A stretch of 39,892 bases of DNA from Chromera velia (taxonomy: Eukaryota > Sar > Chromeraceae), in NCBI GenBank assembly GCA_018398765.1, contig JAHBMJ010005778.1, positions 1 to 39,892 on the forward strand, written 5' to 3'. Below the pieces are notes generated by a model. It was given only the letters and a program-made list of their open reading frames with translations. It ran no database searches and was not told where the DNA came from. A program made the position numbers and the translations under genes. This document shows, one piece after another, positions 1-11,910 of the stretch (position 1 is the stretch's first letter; each line of letters begins with the position of its first letter).

Positions 1-16
1 GGGGGGGGGGGGGGGG
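1..16. other. Poly-G run at window edge
   Basis: Sixteen consecutive G residues open the window directly before ordinary sequence. This is probably a scaffold edge or homopolymer artefact rather than a biological signal. It means the 5' part of the subtilase gene that follows is not available here. Confidence 0.5.
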
Positions 17-116
17 ATGGTAGTAGCGCTCGTCTCTGTCCGTCGGCAAATGTTCTTTTGTTTCCTTCCCTATTGGGACAAAACGAGGGAAAAGTTTTCA
101 TTCTCCCTCTCTGTTC

Positions 117-144
117 CTCTCTCTCTCTCTCTCTCTCTCTTTCG

Positions 145-189
<45 letters not shown>
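117..189. repeat. CT microsatellite in subtilase intron
   Basis: A (CT)n tract, broken once by a short T-rich stretch, runs up to the acceptor AG at 194-195. It lies inside the intron preceding the first visible subtilase exon and takes the place of an ordinary polypyrimidine tract. Similar CT/GA tracts recur in introns of the other genes in the window. Confidence 0.85.
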
Positions 190-191
<2 letters not shown>

Positions 192-195
192 TCAG

Positions 196-1708
196 GTGCG
201 GATTTGACACAGAACAGTTGGGGAGGCGGAGGTGGCTCCACAGCTCTTCGCAACGCTATCTCAGACAGCGGCATGCTCACTGTCTGTGCTGCCGGGAACG
301 ACGGAGTGAACACCGACTCGGGCAGTCACTATCCTTCGAACTATGGCAGAGACGGATTGACTAACGTAATCTCTGTTGCCGCGATTGATTCCTCCGGCCG
401 TCTGGCCTCCTTCTCAAACTTCGGGTCCCAGTCGGTCCATCTGGCTGCTCCAGGGGTGCGCATTCCGTCTCTGGATCTGAACAACCGAGGGGCAGTGAGG
501 AGCTCCAGCGGAACCTCCATGGCTTGCCCTCACGTATCCGGTCGGTTTGTGCTGTAGGGGGTGGATTGGTGAAAGAGATTGAGTAACGGCTGTGCTGAAG
601 GAAGCGCTGAGTGATTTACCTGGTCATTTTGGCTTCATGGGATGCTGGAGGGTCTGAGGGAGCATTGAGAAGGTTTGAAGTGATGACGCCATGCAAAATA
701 AGAAGGAGAAACGCAGACTTAATTCTCGCCATGTGCATGCCTCAGTCTGTTTGTTATCCCTCTCTTGTTCCGTCTGCAGGCGCTGCTGCGATGCTGATTG
801 CCATCAACAGACAGGTCGCCACCGACGCTGGAATTTCTGCTCGTGACTTGGAGCTGTACGCGTTCTCTGCGGAGGAGTTGCGGGACATCATCCTCTCGAC
901 TGTCACTCGCATGTCCTCCCTCACGGGCCGCACCATCACGGGGGGCACTCTCAACCTGGAAGCGGCGGCAAAAGAGGGGCTCAAGAGGGCACAGGCCAAA
1001 ATGCCCCAGAGCACCACAACCACCACCACCACTACTACTACCACCACCACCACCACAACCACACAAGGTACTACCACAACAACTACGGCGGGCACAACCA
1101 CCTCCACGACCACGACGACCACCACAACGATAACCTCAGTACCCTCATTCCCTTTCGACCCCCCATTCCAGTGGAGCGTCGTGGAGCACGATGAAGGTCA
1201 GGGAGACGCAGCCGCCCCCGAGGGATACGTCCTTGCCCCTTGTGACTTGGCTCTTGCAGGAGCCGAGGAATTCTCCTCCCAGCTTCCCAACTACGCGCAG
1301 TGCAGGACAGAGGGGGGGTACATGAACGGTGTGAGAACATGGAGATGGCTGTCTCCCGGACAGTGCGAGACCAGCACCCGTGCCGGGACGTGCTCGGTGT
1401 TTGTGACAGGGACCCCTGTCGGAGCACCACCCGAGACAACGACCACAACACCAGCTCCGGGGGGAATCCAGTGGCTGGTCACAGAGAACGGTTCCGAACC
1501 CGGGGCAGGATGGACCCACGTCCCGTGCAGTGCCATGAAGGAGGCGTATCTGCATGCCTTCAAGGATGACGTTCCGTTCTGGGGCCGATGTTATTTCAAT
1601 GGAGGGTTTGTTAATGGAGAGGGATACTGGGGATGGTTGTCCCAATGGAGTTGCGACGATAAACCCTACGCAGATGCAGACTGCCGTGTGTGGGTGAGAT
1701 ACGGGTGA
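196..1708 (+). CDS. Subtilisin-like serine protease (S8), 3' part, with duplicated Cys-rich C-terminal domain
   Basis: Two exons are visible: 196-540 and 780-1708, with the intron at 541-779 (donor gtcggt, acceptor tctgcag). Codon phase closes exactly, G540 plus GC780-781 giving Gly in HVSG/AAAML. The first exon carries the oxyanion-hole motif AAGNDG and the catalytic-serine box GTSMACPHVSG, both diagnostic of peptidase family S8. The catalytic Asp and His regions must lie upstream of the window. After the protease core comes a run of about 45 residues that is nearly all Thr, probably an O-glycosylated linker. Two tandem copies of a four-cysteine domain follow (about 1165-1420 and 1465-1705), separated by a second short Thr-rich stretch. 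Spacings are C-x19-C-x20-C-x8-C and C-x20-C-x20-C-x9-C. The architecture suggests a secreted or surface protease whose C-terminal modules bind something. The stop is TGA at 1706-1708. The signal peptide and true start are not in the window. Identification as S8 is firm; the function of the C-terminal domains is unknown. Confidence 0.9.
541..779 (+). other. Subtilase intron
   Basis: The intron opens with gtcggt and closes with gtctgcag. Translation into it reaches a stop 17 bases inside, while removing it joins the catalytic-serine box to the helix that follows it in all S8 proteases. Confidence 0.85.
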
Positions 1709-2238
1709 TTGATTGGTCCATTGATCGGTTGATGCATTCACTGTTTGTTCCTTTTGTTTGTTCGACATGCACATTCTGTGTGTCGTGCTGATCCGACACC
1801 TCTGTTCTGTGTGTCGGCCATCTCTCTTGAAATGGGACCGGGGTGGTACCATCAGCAGCCCTTTTCTGCATGATAAAATGTCATACAGAGACTCGATCGG
1901 AGAGGGACTATTGAACTAATTCAATGCATGCATGCTTCCTCGTAATTCATCAGTGAATGAACAGGAGAACCTTGGCGCGTGAGAGAGAAGCTCATGCGTG
2001 CAGAATGAATGAATGCCCGTCCATGCGGTCGATCGACTGACTGTTCCTTCCTTCCTTCGATTGAATTGACGGGTTTCTCCACTCACTCTGTCTTGCTTTC
2101 TTTCCTTCTCTCTCTGCACGATTTGCGTGAGTGCCTCTTCTTCTCCATTCTTTCTTTCTCTTTCTCCGTCTCCTCTACCTCTCTCTCCCTCCCTTTTTGC
2201 TTCCTTGCGTACCACTCACTTGTCTGAATGAAGCCTTG
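1709..2238. other. Spacer after subtilase, TC-rich, no gene seen
   Basis: This is the 3' UTR and spacer. It becomes a degenerate TC-rich tract at about 2040-2200. Short open frames here are low-complexity and show no family resemblance. Confidence 0.6.
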
Positions 2239-2435
2239 CAAGGGGGCAACGAATTCAAAAACACCGAAAGACAGGCACTGCGAGGCGATTCGTTCTTGAC
2301 CTTCCGACAGACAGGGAGGGACAGGGAATGGTCTGTACAAGGGGGCAACGAATTCAAAAACACCGAAAGACAGGCACTGCGAGGCGATTCGTTCTTGACC
2401 TTCCGACAGACAGGGAGGGACAGGGAATGGTCTGT
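2239..2435. repeat. 99-bp tandem duplication
   Basis: Two copies of a 99-bp unit lie head to tail. The segment beginning caagggggcaacgaattc at 2239 recurs at 2338 and stays essentially identical through ggaatggtctgt. The near-perfect identity implies a very recent duplication. No gene is recognised in it. Confidence 0.95.
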
Positions 2436-2716
2436 GCCTGTCGATCTGTGTGTATCTTCATGAGGGAACGACAACACGCCACTAACGGAATTCAGGGGAA
2501 CGGGTGTCTGAACAAGCTCTTCTAAGAAGAAAAATCAGGGGGGTCATGATGAGTCAGTCAGGGTAAAAAATAACAAAAAACAGAATCAAGGAAAGGGAAT
2601 GGATCGGAATATTTCAGACCCAACACTGCCACAGAATAGATTAACTTACCTCCTTTGTATCAGGAAAGGATACCGGATTCTGCCCACTCGCACATTCATC
2701 CACAGATACCCCACAG

Positions 2717-2761
<45 letters not shown>

Positions 2762-2922
2762 CCCAGATACGCGTCTGGTAACGTTCCCGATCTATCGATT
2801 GGTCAGGGGTTCTTGATGAAAGGGGCCTCCTGGTCCATCCATCCATCCATACTAGCAATTCCCGGCATGCAGTGCTGGTGTGGGTGCGTAGGAAAGGCAG
2901 GGTGGAAACACGACTTTTTGTA
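2436..2922. repeat. Spacer with GA microsatellite (about 2720-2762)
   Basis: Non-coding spacer. It contains a (GA)n tract with A interruptions at about 2720-2762 and a short (CCAT) run at about 2838-2850. No gene is recognised. Confidence 0.6.
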
Positions 2923-3192
2923 ATGGATCAACCAGTGAATCAGCTAGTTGGTTGTAATCAAGGGTACAATAAAAAAGAGAGCGCAGAAAAAATCTGGGCA
3001 CAAGTAACAGAATTGGAAAAGGAAACTTATGGGAAAGGCAGAATTAAAAAAGATGGTGGCAGTGGATTTGTTTTTTGTCATGCATTGAATGTTCAAATGA
3101 TGTTTGATAAAGGTTTAGCCAACTGCTCTTGCTTTGCAATACTACACACAGTGCAGTTTGAAGCCACAGGCTGTATGATGCTGTATGTTTGA
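2923..3192 (+). CDS. Orphan open frame, 89 aa, function unknown
   Basis: An ATG at 2923 opens 89 codons to a stop at 3190-3192. The base composition shifts abruptly to AT-rich here. The predicted peptide has normal composition, with a charged helical stretch (ESAEKIWAQVTELEKETY) followed by several Cys residues. It resembles no family I can name. It could be a fragment of a mobile-element protein, an exon of an unmodelled gene, or chance. I cannot separate these from sequence alone. Confidence 0.25.
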   Translation: MDQPVNQLVGCNQGYNKKESAEKIWAQVTELEKETYGKGRIKKDGGSGFVFCHALNVQMMFDKGLANCSCFAILHTVQFEATGCMMLYV

Positions 3193-4751
3193 GCCAAATT
3201 AAAAACGCTCTGCAAGTCTGAGAAAACTTAAAATTTTACTTGTCTAATTGATTTATACAATTTTTAATTCAATCTATTTGCTTTACATAGATCTGAAACA
3301 ATAAGTGCATCGATCAGGTGATTGAATTTCTTTTACACAAGTTCAATCTTCAAAGACTTTAACGACCATCCCGGCCTGGATTCCCGGGAATCAATAAATG
3401 TACTTGCATGTAAATGTGAATTTAATGACGATTAATCAATAAATTGACTTAATTCAATGCATGTGTTATGCGCATTCAGTCCAATTTGTCGCCTTGTATG
3501 TCTTTGATCACTCTTTTTGACTTGGCAAACAAATGAGGGGATAGGTTAGTTAGGTGTAACTTCGTTAGTAGGAAACATAATACCTAGAAAAGTCGTATTC
3601 AATCAAATATAGTAAATATTTCTTTAAACTAAGCATTTTTTTAAGAGTTTTCAATCATTTAAAAACTTAATAAAAAACTTAATACTTAGCTTCAAGCTTG
3701 GATACCCCGACTAATCAAGTTTTTTTGTACAAGCATTTATTGATACTATAATCAAGTCCACATTTGCAGAAAATGAAGACCTTTTGTATACCCTAACCTC
3801 TACAAGCTGTATATGCATGTATGCATGGTTGGGTGACACAATGTTATGCAAATTTCCACTTTTTGGATTGGGGCCCTTTTAGATTTGCACGGTCGTATAT
3901 ACGGGATACACCCAACCAGTTGGGTGAGTGCCTCGGGGGGCCCTTTTCGATTTGCATCGCGTCGTATACACATTTCAGAATTAAATTAAGTGCGAGCTGC
4001 CCTCCGAGCCCTCCCTACAAACTATGTATCGACTCGAAAGCCGATCCTTCATGCGCAGCTATAGTGATCATGCATGTACGCTTCTTCAGAGAGACTCTTC
4101 TCTCATTTACAGCTAGTGCTCTCATCCCAGGCAGACACGCAAGCTCAAAGTCGTTGCTCTTGCTCCAGGTTCTCCAGAGAGAAGGGTACAGCCGGCTTTC
4201 TGATCAATCAAATGCGTCGTTCTGACTTGGAATATCGAAAGTCGACTGCGGGTCTGTAGGCACAGGCCCCAACTAGCATTGCTGAACGGTTCAAGTCCGC
4301 CAACGATAGTTGAAGGTCTGTCTGCCTTACCACGCGAAGATCTTGTGGGTTTGGACTGCCCGCCAAAGTAGCCGCCCAGCGTCTTTTCTTATTCCCAGTG
4401 TTGCTCGGTCAGGCATGCAACACATATTACTGAGTATGTACAAAGACACTCATCTGTGCCTGTAGCACCAGCACGTCGATGCTTCAAAGACATACAGATG
4501 CAACCAGAATGAGAGGTCTCACTGTCTATCAGTTTGAGTGAAAAGAGATCTAGCCCCTTCCTGCTTCTTCGAGTCACTATGCTCAAATCGCGTTGAACCG
4601 TTCCTCTCCTGTATGTATGTAGATATGTATATATGTGCCCGTCTATGTGGTATCTGCGATGCCTGCTGCGTCACGTCATTCTTTCCATGCCCATGTATGC
4701 ATCCTGCAGGTTTCTGTGTGGCCTCTATTGGCACAGAACGGCTTGCGAGAT
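3193..4751. other. AT-rich then mixed spacer, no confident gene
   Basis: Positions 3193-3830 are AT-rich with many stops on both strands. Positions 3831-4751 return to mixed composition and hold a short hairpin and a partial direct repeat, listed separately. The 134-aa frame at 3821-4225 has no recognisable content. The upstream promoter and 5' UTR of the OTU gene probably lie near the end of this interval. Confidence 0.5.
3871..3970. repeat. Degenerate 67-bp direct repeat with embedded hairpin
   Basis: The phrase gggcccttttagatttgcac at about 3871 recurs with few changes 67 bp later (cccttttcgatttgcat), each followed by a cgtcgtata-like tail. Between them an inverted repeat CACCCAAC-ca-GTTGGGTG spans 3909-3926, and a half-copy of the same motif lies just upstream near 3829. 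The origin is unknown. Confidence 0.6.
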
Positions 4752-5545
4752 ATGGATAGGTACTACAGGTCAGTGCGAAGTGAGTATCTCTCTACGTGTC
4801 AGCCTGCTCTCTTCTCTCACGGTAATACCTCGCTCGGGCATCTCTGTACCCGTCTGAACGAATTCTTGTGATACGCTGTGAGCCCAGTTCACCTTGCTGC
4901 CTCTCCTTACATGTGTGATGTGTTGCGTCTTTCTTATTCTCGGTGTCTCCTCTTTTCGCGTGCAGGAGTTCGGGAATGGGCGCCTATGGTTCCTCTACAG
5001 TCAGTCGATTGATCTACCCTGCCTGTCTGTCCATTTGTCTCCCTGTCTATTTGTCCTTGCACCTGTGATTTGCTACGGTGGAAATGGAAGAAGGGCATGA
5101 TGAGGCGTCAGAAAGAGAGATGAGAGTGGAGCAGGAAAGGGAAGAAAACAGGGAAAAGCAGTGAGTTGCAGACGAATGAACAGGACGCAGGAAGGAGCCA
5201 AGAGCCATTTAAGGCTGGGGGCAGTAAGGGAGGCAGGAAATGGAAAGAGTCAAGATGAAAGGACCATGCAGCCTGGGACCACGAGAGAATAGACACCCAC
5301 ATGCATGTGTGGAAGGGAAGAAGACGGGAACGACTCAGGCAGGCAAGGTTCTCTCTCATGGGTTTGCGCTGTCTGTGACGGATCTGTCCTTCAGTCCTTC
5401 TACCTGTATGTATGCCTGACCGTGTCTGTGCCTGTGTCTGTATTTGCAGAGTGCAACCACCAGCTCTGCTACCCGCGTGGGAAGGGAACCCGTCAGGGGG
5501 CGTCCTCTTGCAACAGGGGGTCCGTCTGTTCTTCTGTGTCTCTTC

Positions 5546-5591
<46 letters not shown>

Positions 5592-5592
5592 T

Positions 5593-5645
<53 letters not shown>

Positions 5646-8600
5646 GTCGAGTCGTATAGTCTGTCTAGCTGTCTGAGTTGTCGTGATGTTCTTTTGTCTT
5701 TGTTGCTTTCATTGTTTTTGTCTGTTGTCTTCATGAAGAAAAAGAGGGAAAGAAACCACATAGTCTGTCTAGCTCTCTGTCTGTCCGGCTAGCTGTCGGT
5801 CTGTCTGTCGAACTTTCTGCTGCTGATGTGGGTTTGTGCTTGTCTAGCTGTTTCTCTTTCCCCCTGCTGTCCGACCACGGCGTTGTGCTTGCGGCAAGTC
5901 CTTTGTCTTGTCCTCTGTTTTGCTGTTCTCATTCATTCCTCACCTGTCCCTCTAATTCTCTGCAGCAGGGAGCACCACAATGGCAGGTGTGGGCAGGACT
6001 GCGCTCTTTGGGGGGGACAGAGAAAGGGGGATTGACAGCGATACGGCACTGCGAAATCTGGTCAGAGGGAAAGGCGGGTGCATGAAGGGCACGGGCAGAC
6101 GTACGAATGGAACAAAGAGAAAAGAAAGGGAAAAGGGGAGTCTCCGCTATCTCTTCCTATGCGCTTGCCCGTCTTCCAGGTTTCCCACTGCCCGAGGACC
6201 TTTTATCCTTCTTCTCGATCCTTGTTTGGTTCGAAGCGTTGCCTCTCTCATGTCAATGAAGGATGTTGACGTGGTTTATCTGTTTCTCTGCAGAGAAGCG
6301 TGGGTTCATCCCAGTATGGTCGGTCGACTGTGAGGGAGAGTTCGCTCTCAAGGGACTCTCATGGAGACCTCTTGCGACAAGGGAGGGAGAGGGAGAGAGA
6401 GAAGGAGAGAGAGAGGGAGCGGGACAGGAGAGAGCGACTGGAGTATCAGCTGGATCTAGAGAGGAGACAGGCAGAGGCTGACAAGAGAGAGCAGGAGAGA
6501 CGGGAATATGCGGACATGCTCAGCAGAAAGTTGGGAGCCACGAGCAGTGCGAGTAGAAGCACAGGGGGGGTACATAGGTATGGCGTTACTGGTTCGATTG
6601 GGAGTCGGGGACGTGACACCTCCGTTGCCTCTAGAGCCTATCCAAGTACGACGATGGACTCTCGCATGGAGGCACGCAGACGGTCATCTGTGTCTTCAAC
6701 GTCCACTGCCGGCATGCGGTCAGTCACTATGTCCCCCTCCTCCCCCAGCTCTCTTTGACTTTTTGTTTCCGGTGCCATTGCTTCTCCTTTCCGTTGACCT
6801 TCACTGTGAAAATCTCCGAGGAAACTGTCGCCTCACTTTATAGCGCTACTCGTCTTTCTCTTGATTAGCGCGAGGCTTTGAAGCCGAAGAACTGATTCAT
6901 GATTTGTTTGTGAAGTCTTGTCACCCTATCTGTAGCCCTTCTATGAGTCTGCCGGCCTGATATTCTAGTTTTCTCTGACCACTCAATTCCTCTCTGCAGG
7001 AGCGCTTCGGCAGCCCCTCATAGCGTCTCGTGTAGGGGGCAGAGCGTAGGACCAGGTCGGTTAGTTAGTCCGTCAGTGAGTCTGTTGTGCAGAGATAGAA
7101 GAATGCGGGTGATTCGATTTTCAACTGAAGACAACACTTCCGTCCTCGTTAGGTTAAAGCAAGAACCGGAAAAGCCTCTCTGGTCGTCGATTTTGCCTGT
7201 GGGATATCTTTCTCTCTTGTCTGCTCTCGGTTTCTTTGTGCATTCCCTGCAGTAAAACGAATCTTGCACCTAGCTTCCTCCGTGCTCGTTGCCTCCCTTT
7301 CCTTTCAGCTTCTCGAGGCACGGGCGGCTCCTCTTCTGCTAAGAAGGTGTGCGACAAGTGCGACGGCAATCACGACACAGACCTCTGCCCGTACTACAAA
7401 AAGGACAGGGAGAATCACAGGTCGGCTGGAGGGATTCAAGAGGGGTGGATGCGCAGACCCCGTCAACCCAACAGAAGTGCGGTAAAGTCAAAGATGTAAA
7501 AGCATGAAGAAGGAGGACGCGTCTCCGTATTTTGGCTTCAGAGGGTTGCGTAGGTTGTCTCTTTTCATTTCGTCGGCGTCCCATCCGGACACATTCGTAT
7601 CAGCTAACTGGCTTTCTTTGTATCTCTACGAACGACGAGATGATCATGTGCGTGTGTATGTGCGCACATATCCATGTGTGCTGTGTGATTTGTCTTATAT
7701 GTCTGCAGAGATGCGCAAAAGAACGGCTACAAGAACCTAGGTAGGTCTGGTGGGCTTTTTGTGAAAAACTTTTCTTTCTTCTTTCGCTCTCTTTTTGCCT
7801 CTTGCGGATACCTGCGAGTTTCTCAGCGTCTAATGCACTCTCGCGACGGATGCAGATAGAGGACACAGAATCAACAGCTGGTGAATGCGAAAAAGTGAGA
7901 GCATGGGAGAGTGATTTATTTATATTGAAGATGAATTTGTCTCATCTGCCTGCATCGAGCACGGGGGCCATACTTTTTCTGTAAATGCGTGTGTCTGGTT
8001 TCGTCTTAATTTCTCTCCGTTCGTCTGTTCTTTTGTTCATGCAGGCGGGGAAAGCTCGCTTCCTGGTCAGCTTCGACACCAAAAACCAACCAGTGATGGG
8101 AAGGAAGTGTGGAATGAGTCGTACTTTTCCTGTCGCGTTCCCTTCCGTCCTCACGCAGTTTTTGCTTCCCTGTCCTATCCTCTTCCAGTTTTTCAATCTA
8201 CTTTTTGTTTTTGTTGAAGCCATGTAGACTGGATGCAAAAGCAGAAAGGGTGAGAGTACTGAAAGAGGGATGGCACCTCAAACAAAGGCTTCCTCCTCCC
8301 GTCTCCTACACATTTCCCCCTCTTCTGAATTCTGCAGGACAAACGCTTCCCGCCACTACACGGGTCATACGTCAACCAGGTGAGTTCAAAAACAGACAGT
8401 CTTCTTCTTCTTCTTCTTCTTCTTCTCTTGCTTCTGCTTCTGCTTCTGCTTCTGCTTCTGCTTGTTCTTCTTCTTCTTCTTCTTCTTCTTCTTCTTTCTT
8501 ACGACAGGCTCTCTTTATGGGCGGGGAACGGACGGCAGGGCAAGAATGGTGTGACAGGCAGTATTTGATCTCGATTTTTGTCACCACTTTTCTTCTCTCT

Positions 8601-10074
8601 CTCCTTCCCCTGTCTTTACATATTTCGTTGCCCACGTACCCTTCCTATATCCTCTCTTTCTCGTTTTTTCCGTTCCCTTCTCTAGCTTGTTTCCTCCCCT
8701 TTTTCTATTCGTTCTTTCCTGTCTTCTTTTGAAGTTCTCTATTTTGCGTGCAATATTGATATATTTGTTCCCTTGTGGCAGACAGCATTTCGTTTCATTC
8801 CTTTGGCTCTTCCTGTTTGCATTCTTCCCTCCTCATGTCTGCTGACTGCCTGTCTGCGCAGGGGACGGGAGCTGTCTGTTTCACTCTCTCGCCTACGGCC
8901 TTAGACCGTTCACTAACGACAGGAGGCACACCGACGGGTTCGAAATCCGCAAAGCCATCTGTAGCTTCATCCTTAAGAACCCCCATCTCGAAGTGGCAGA
9001 GTCCCCCATTTCTGATTGGGTTAGTGCATGGGGGGATGCATGGGGGGATGGAGATGCAGAGCTCAGTGGGAAAGAAAAGGAGGCGACTTTTGCTCGACTG
9101 CTTTCCTCTCTTTTCCATCGCCTTCTCCTTAGCGATTTGGTCGGTCAGAGGGGAATTCTTTGTTTTTTCCTGTACCTGTACGTCTTTTCTTCTTCCCTTG
9201 CAGGTGAAGTGGGACACTGGAGGGAGCGACGTGTCATCTTATGTGCGGCGCATGGAGGGGGGCAGTTGGGGTGGAGGCATTGAGATGGCTGTCTTCTCTC
9301 GGATGTACGGCGTCAATGTGCACGTGTACCAAAAGTCGCGGAGTGGTTCTGGTGAGTCTTCTTCATCGTTCTTCCGTCTTCTTCCATTTTAACCCTGCCG
9401 GGAACTTTCATTTGTGGACCATCAGTGCATACGGAATTTCGATGTGTGTGCAACATACTTCATCCCGAACCCGAAACCCTCAAATGATTTTCTTTCCGTA
9501 TCTGCCACTGATTTGAGGTGCATGAATGAAAATGGAGAGGCAAACTCCGTGCTTTATTGACGAAGGTATGGGCTGACTTCTCCTCTCATCTCCAAACGTG
9601 TTTGTTCTTTCTCTGTGTTGTCTGCAGGAAAAATCAAACGCATCAGTGCATTTGATCACCACAGCAAGCCCGAGGACAAGCACACCGTGAGAGTGATCTA
9701 CCAGGTCTGAGACGCCACTTTCTTGTATCTCCTAAATAGGTCATGTACATGCAGGTGCACTCGCACAATACCGCATGCATGCACGAGATTATTTGCCCGC
9801 TGTAGAAGAAGGTCCGATCGCATTCTGGCCTCGGACACTGTGTGCGAAGGTGGTTGATACACATGTTTCTCGTCTTCTTTCGAGTTGAAACCTGGTCTTT
9901 CAATGAAAGATAAGTTGAGCCACTTTCTGTCTCAATGAATCTCGTCACTCTGCATGGGGTCCTCTACCTCTTTTCTCTTCTCGCCCTTTGCATGATCGAA
10001 AGATCGAATGATTCATGAACATACGAGTGCAGGGCGGTATTCACTACGACGCCTTGGAACACATCGAGTTGTAA
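4752..10074 (+). CDS. Zinc-knuckle OTU-domain cysteine protease (deubiquitinase), 14 exons
   Basis: Exons: 4752-4768, 4966-4999, 5450-5491, 5966-5986, 6294-6718, 7000-7055, 7309-7420, 7709-7740, 8045-8065, 8338-8379, 8862-9019, 9204-9351, 9628-9704, 10033-10074. All phases close, giving 1227 nt (408 aa plus stop). Order along the protein: a Ser/Thr-rich N-terminus; an Arg/Glu-rich probable coiled coil at about residues 65-110; a basic Ser-rich stretch; a CCHC knuckle CDKCDGNHDTDLC (C213, C216, H220, C225); a linker ending in RQPGDGSCLFHSL; and the OTU fold. The predicted triad is Asp269 and Cys272 in GDGSCLF with His399 in GGIHYDALEHIEL, which is the C-terminus. OTU proteases cleave ubiquitin or ubiquitin-like conjugates; the knuckle may bind a substrate or nucleic acid (inference). 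Two points are uncertain. The frame is open upstream of ATG 4752, so the start may be earlier. Exon 9 could extend to a gtgatg donor near 8092, adding 9 codons. Introns carry TCTG and TTC microsatellites. The catalytic part is very secure; the first four tiny exons are less so. Confidence 0.88.
5532..5647. repeat. TCTG microsatellite in OTU intron
   Basis: A (TCTG)n tract with occasional tttg units lies in the intron between OTU exons 3 and 4. Long open frames over it on either strand are artefacts of the tetranucleotide period. Confidence 0.9.
5966..5986 (+). other. 21-nt microexon with NAGNAG acceptor
   Basis: A phase-0 exon encodes QGAPQWQ, between acceptor tgcag (or cag three bases later) and donor gtgtgg. 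The two AGs in tgcagcag would give isoforms differing by one Gln. Its inclusion keeps the frame between the flanking exons, and so would its skipping, so it may be a cassette exon. Confidence 0.5.
8401..8496. repeat. TTC and TGCTTC repeats in OTU intron
   Basis: A (TTC)n run, then (TGCTTC)n, then (TTC)n again, in the 482-nt intron directly upstream of the exon that carries the catalytic Asp and Cys. Confidence 0.9.
8862..9019 (+). other. OTU catalytic exon (Asp/Cys)
   Basis: This exon encodes DGSCLFHSLAYGL, with the nucleophile TGT at 8873-8875, and ends in SPISDW before the gttagt donor. The first two bases complete a Gly codon begun by G8379, giving the canonical RQPGDGSCLF junction. That junction strongly supports both splice sites. 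Confidence 0.9.
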
Positions 10075-10317
10075 GAAGCCAGGCCCAGCCTCTTTAATTC
10101 AGGGTTCTGCAAGATCGGTCAGCCGGCGTGCAGCTGATCCAACAATCACTGATCATGCTGCACTGGCAAGAAGTCTGGACCGTTTGGTACAGACTGCCAT
10201 GAACAAAAGGACTGTGCTCGGTGTCTGCCGATGTATTATATATCATATGACACTATCAATTCAATCAAAAGTCATCGTATCGAATTCAATAATTGAGTCA
10301 TTTGAGGTTTTCAAGAC

Positions 10318-10320
<3 letters not shown>
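10075..10320. other. OTU 3' flank
   Basis: Non-coding sequence after the OTU stop at 10072-10074. No gene is recognised. Confidence 0.5.

Positions 10321-11910
<1,590 letters not shown>

Noticed and set aside
4230-4310. Possible tRNA, from ggttcaagtcc resembling a T-loop
   Set aside because: The flanking bases do not form a five-pair T stem and no acceptor or anticodon arm can be drawn.
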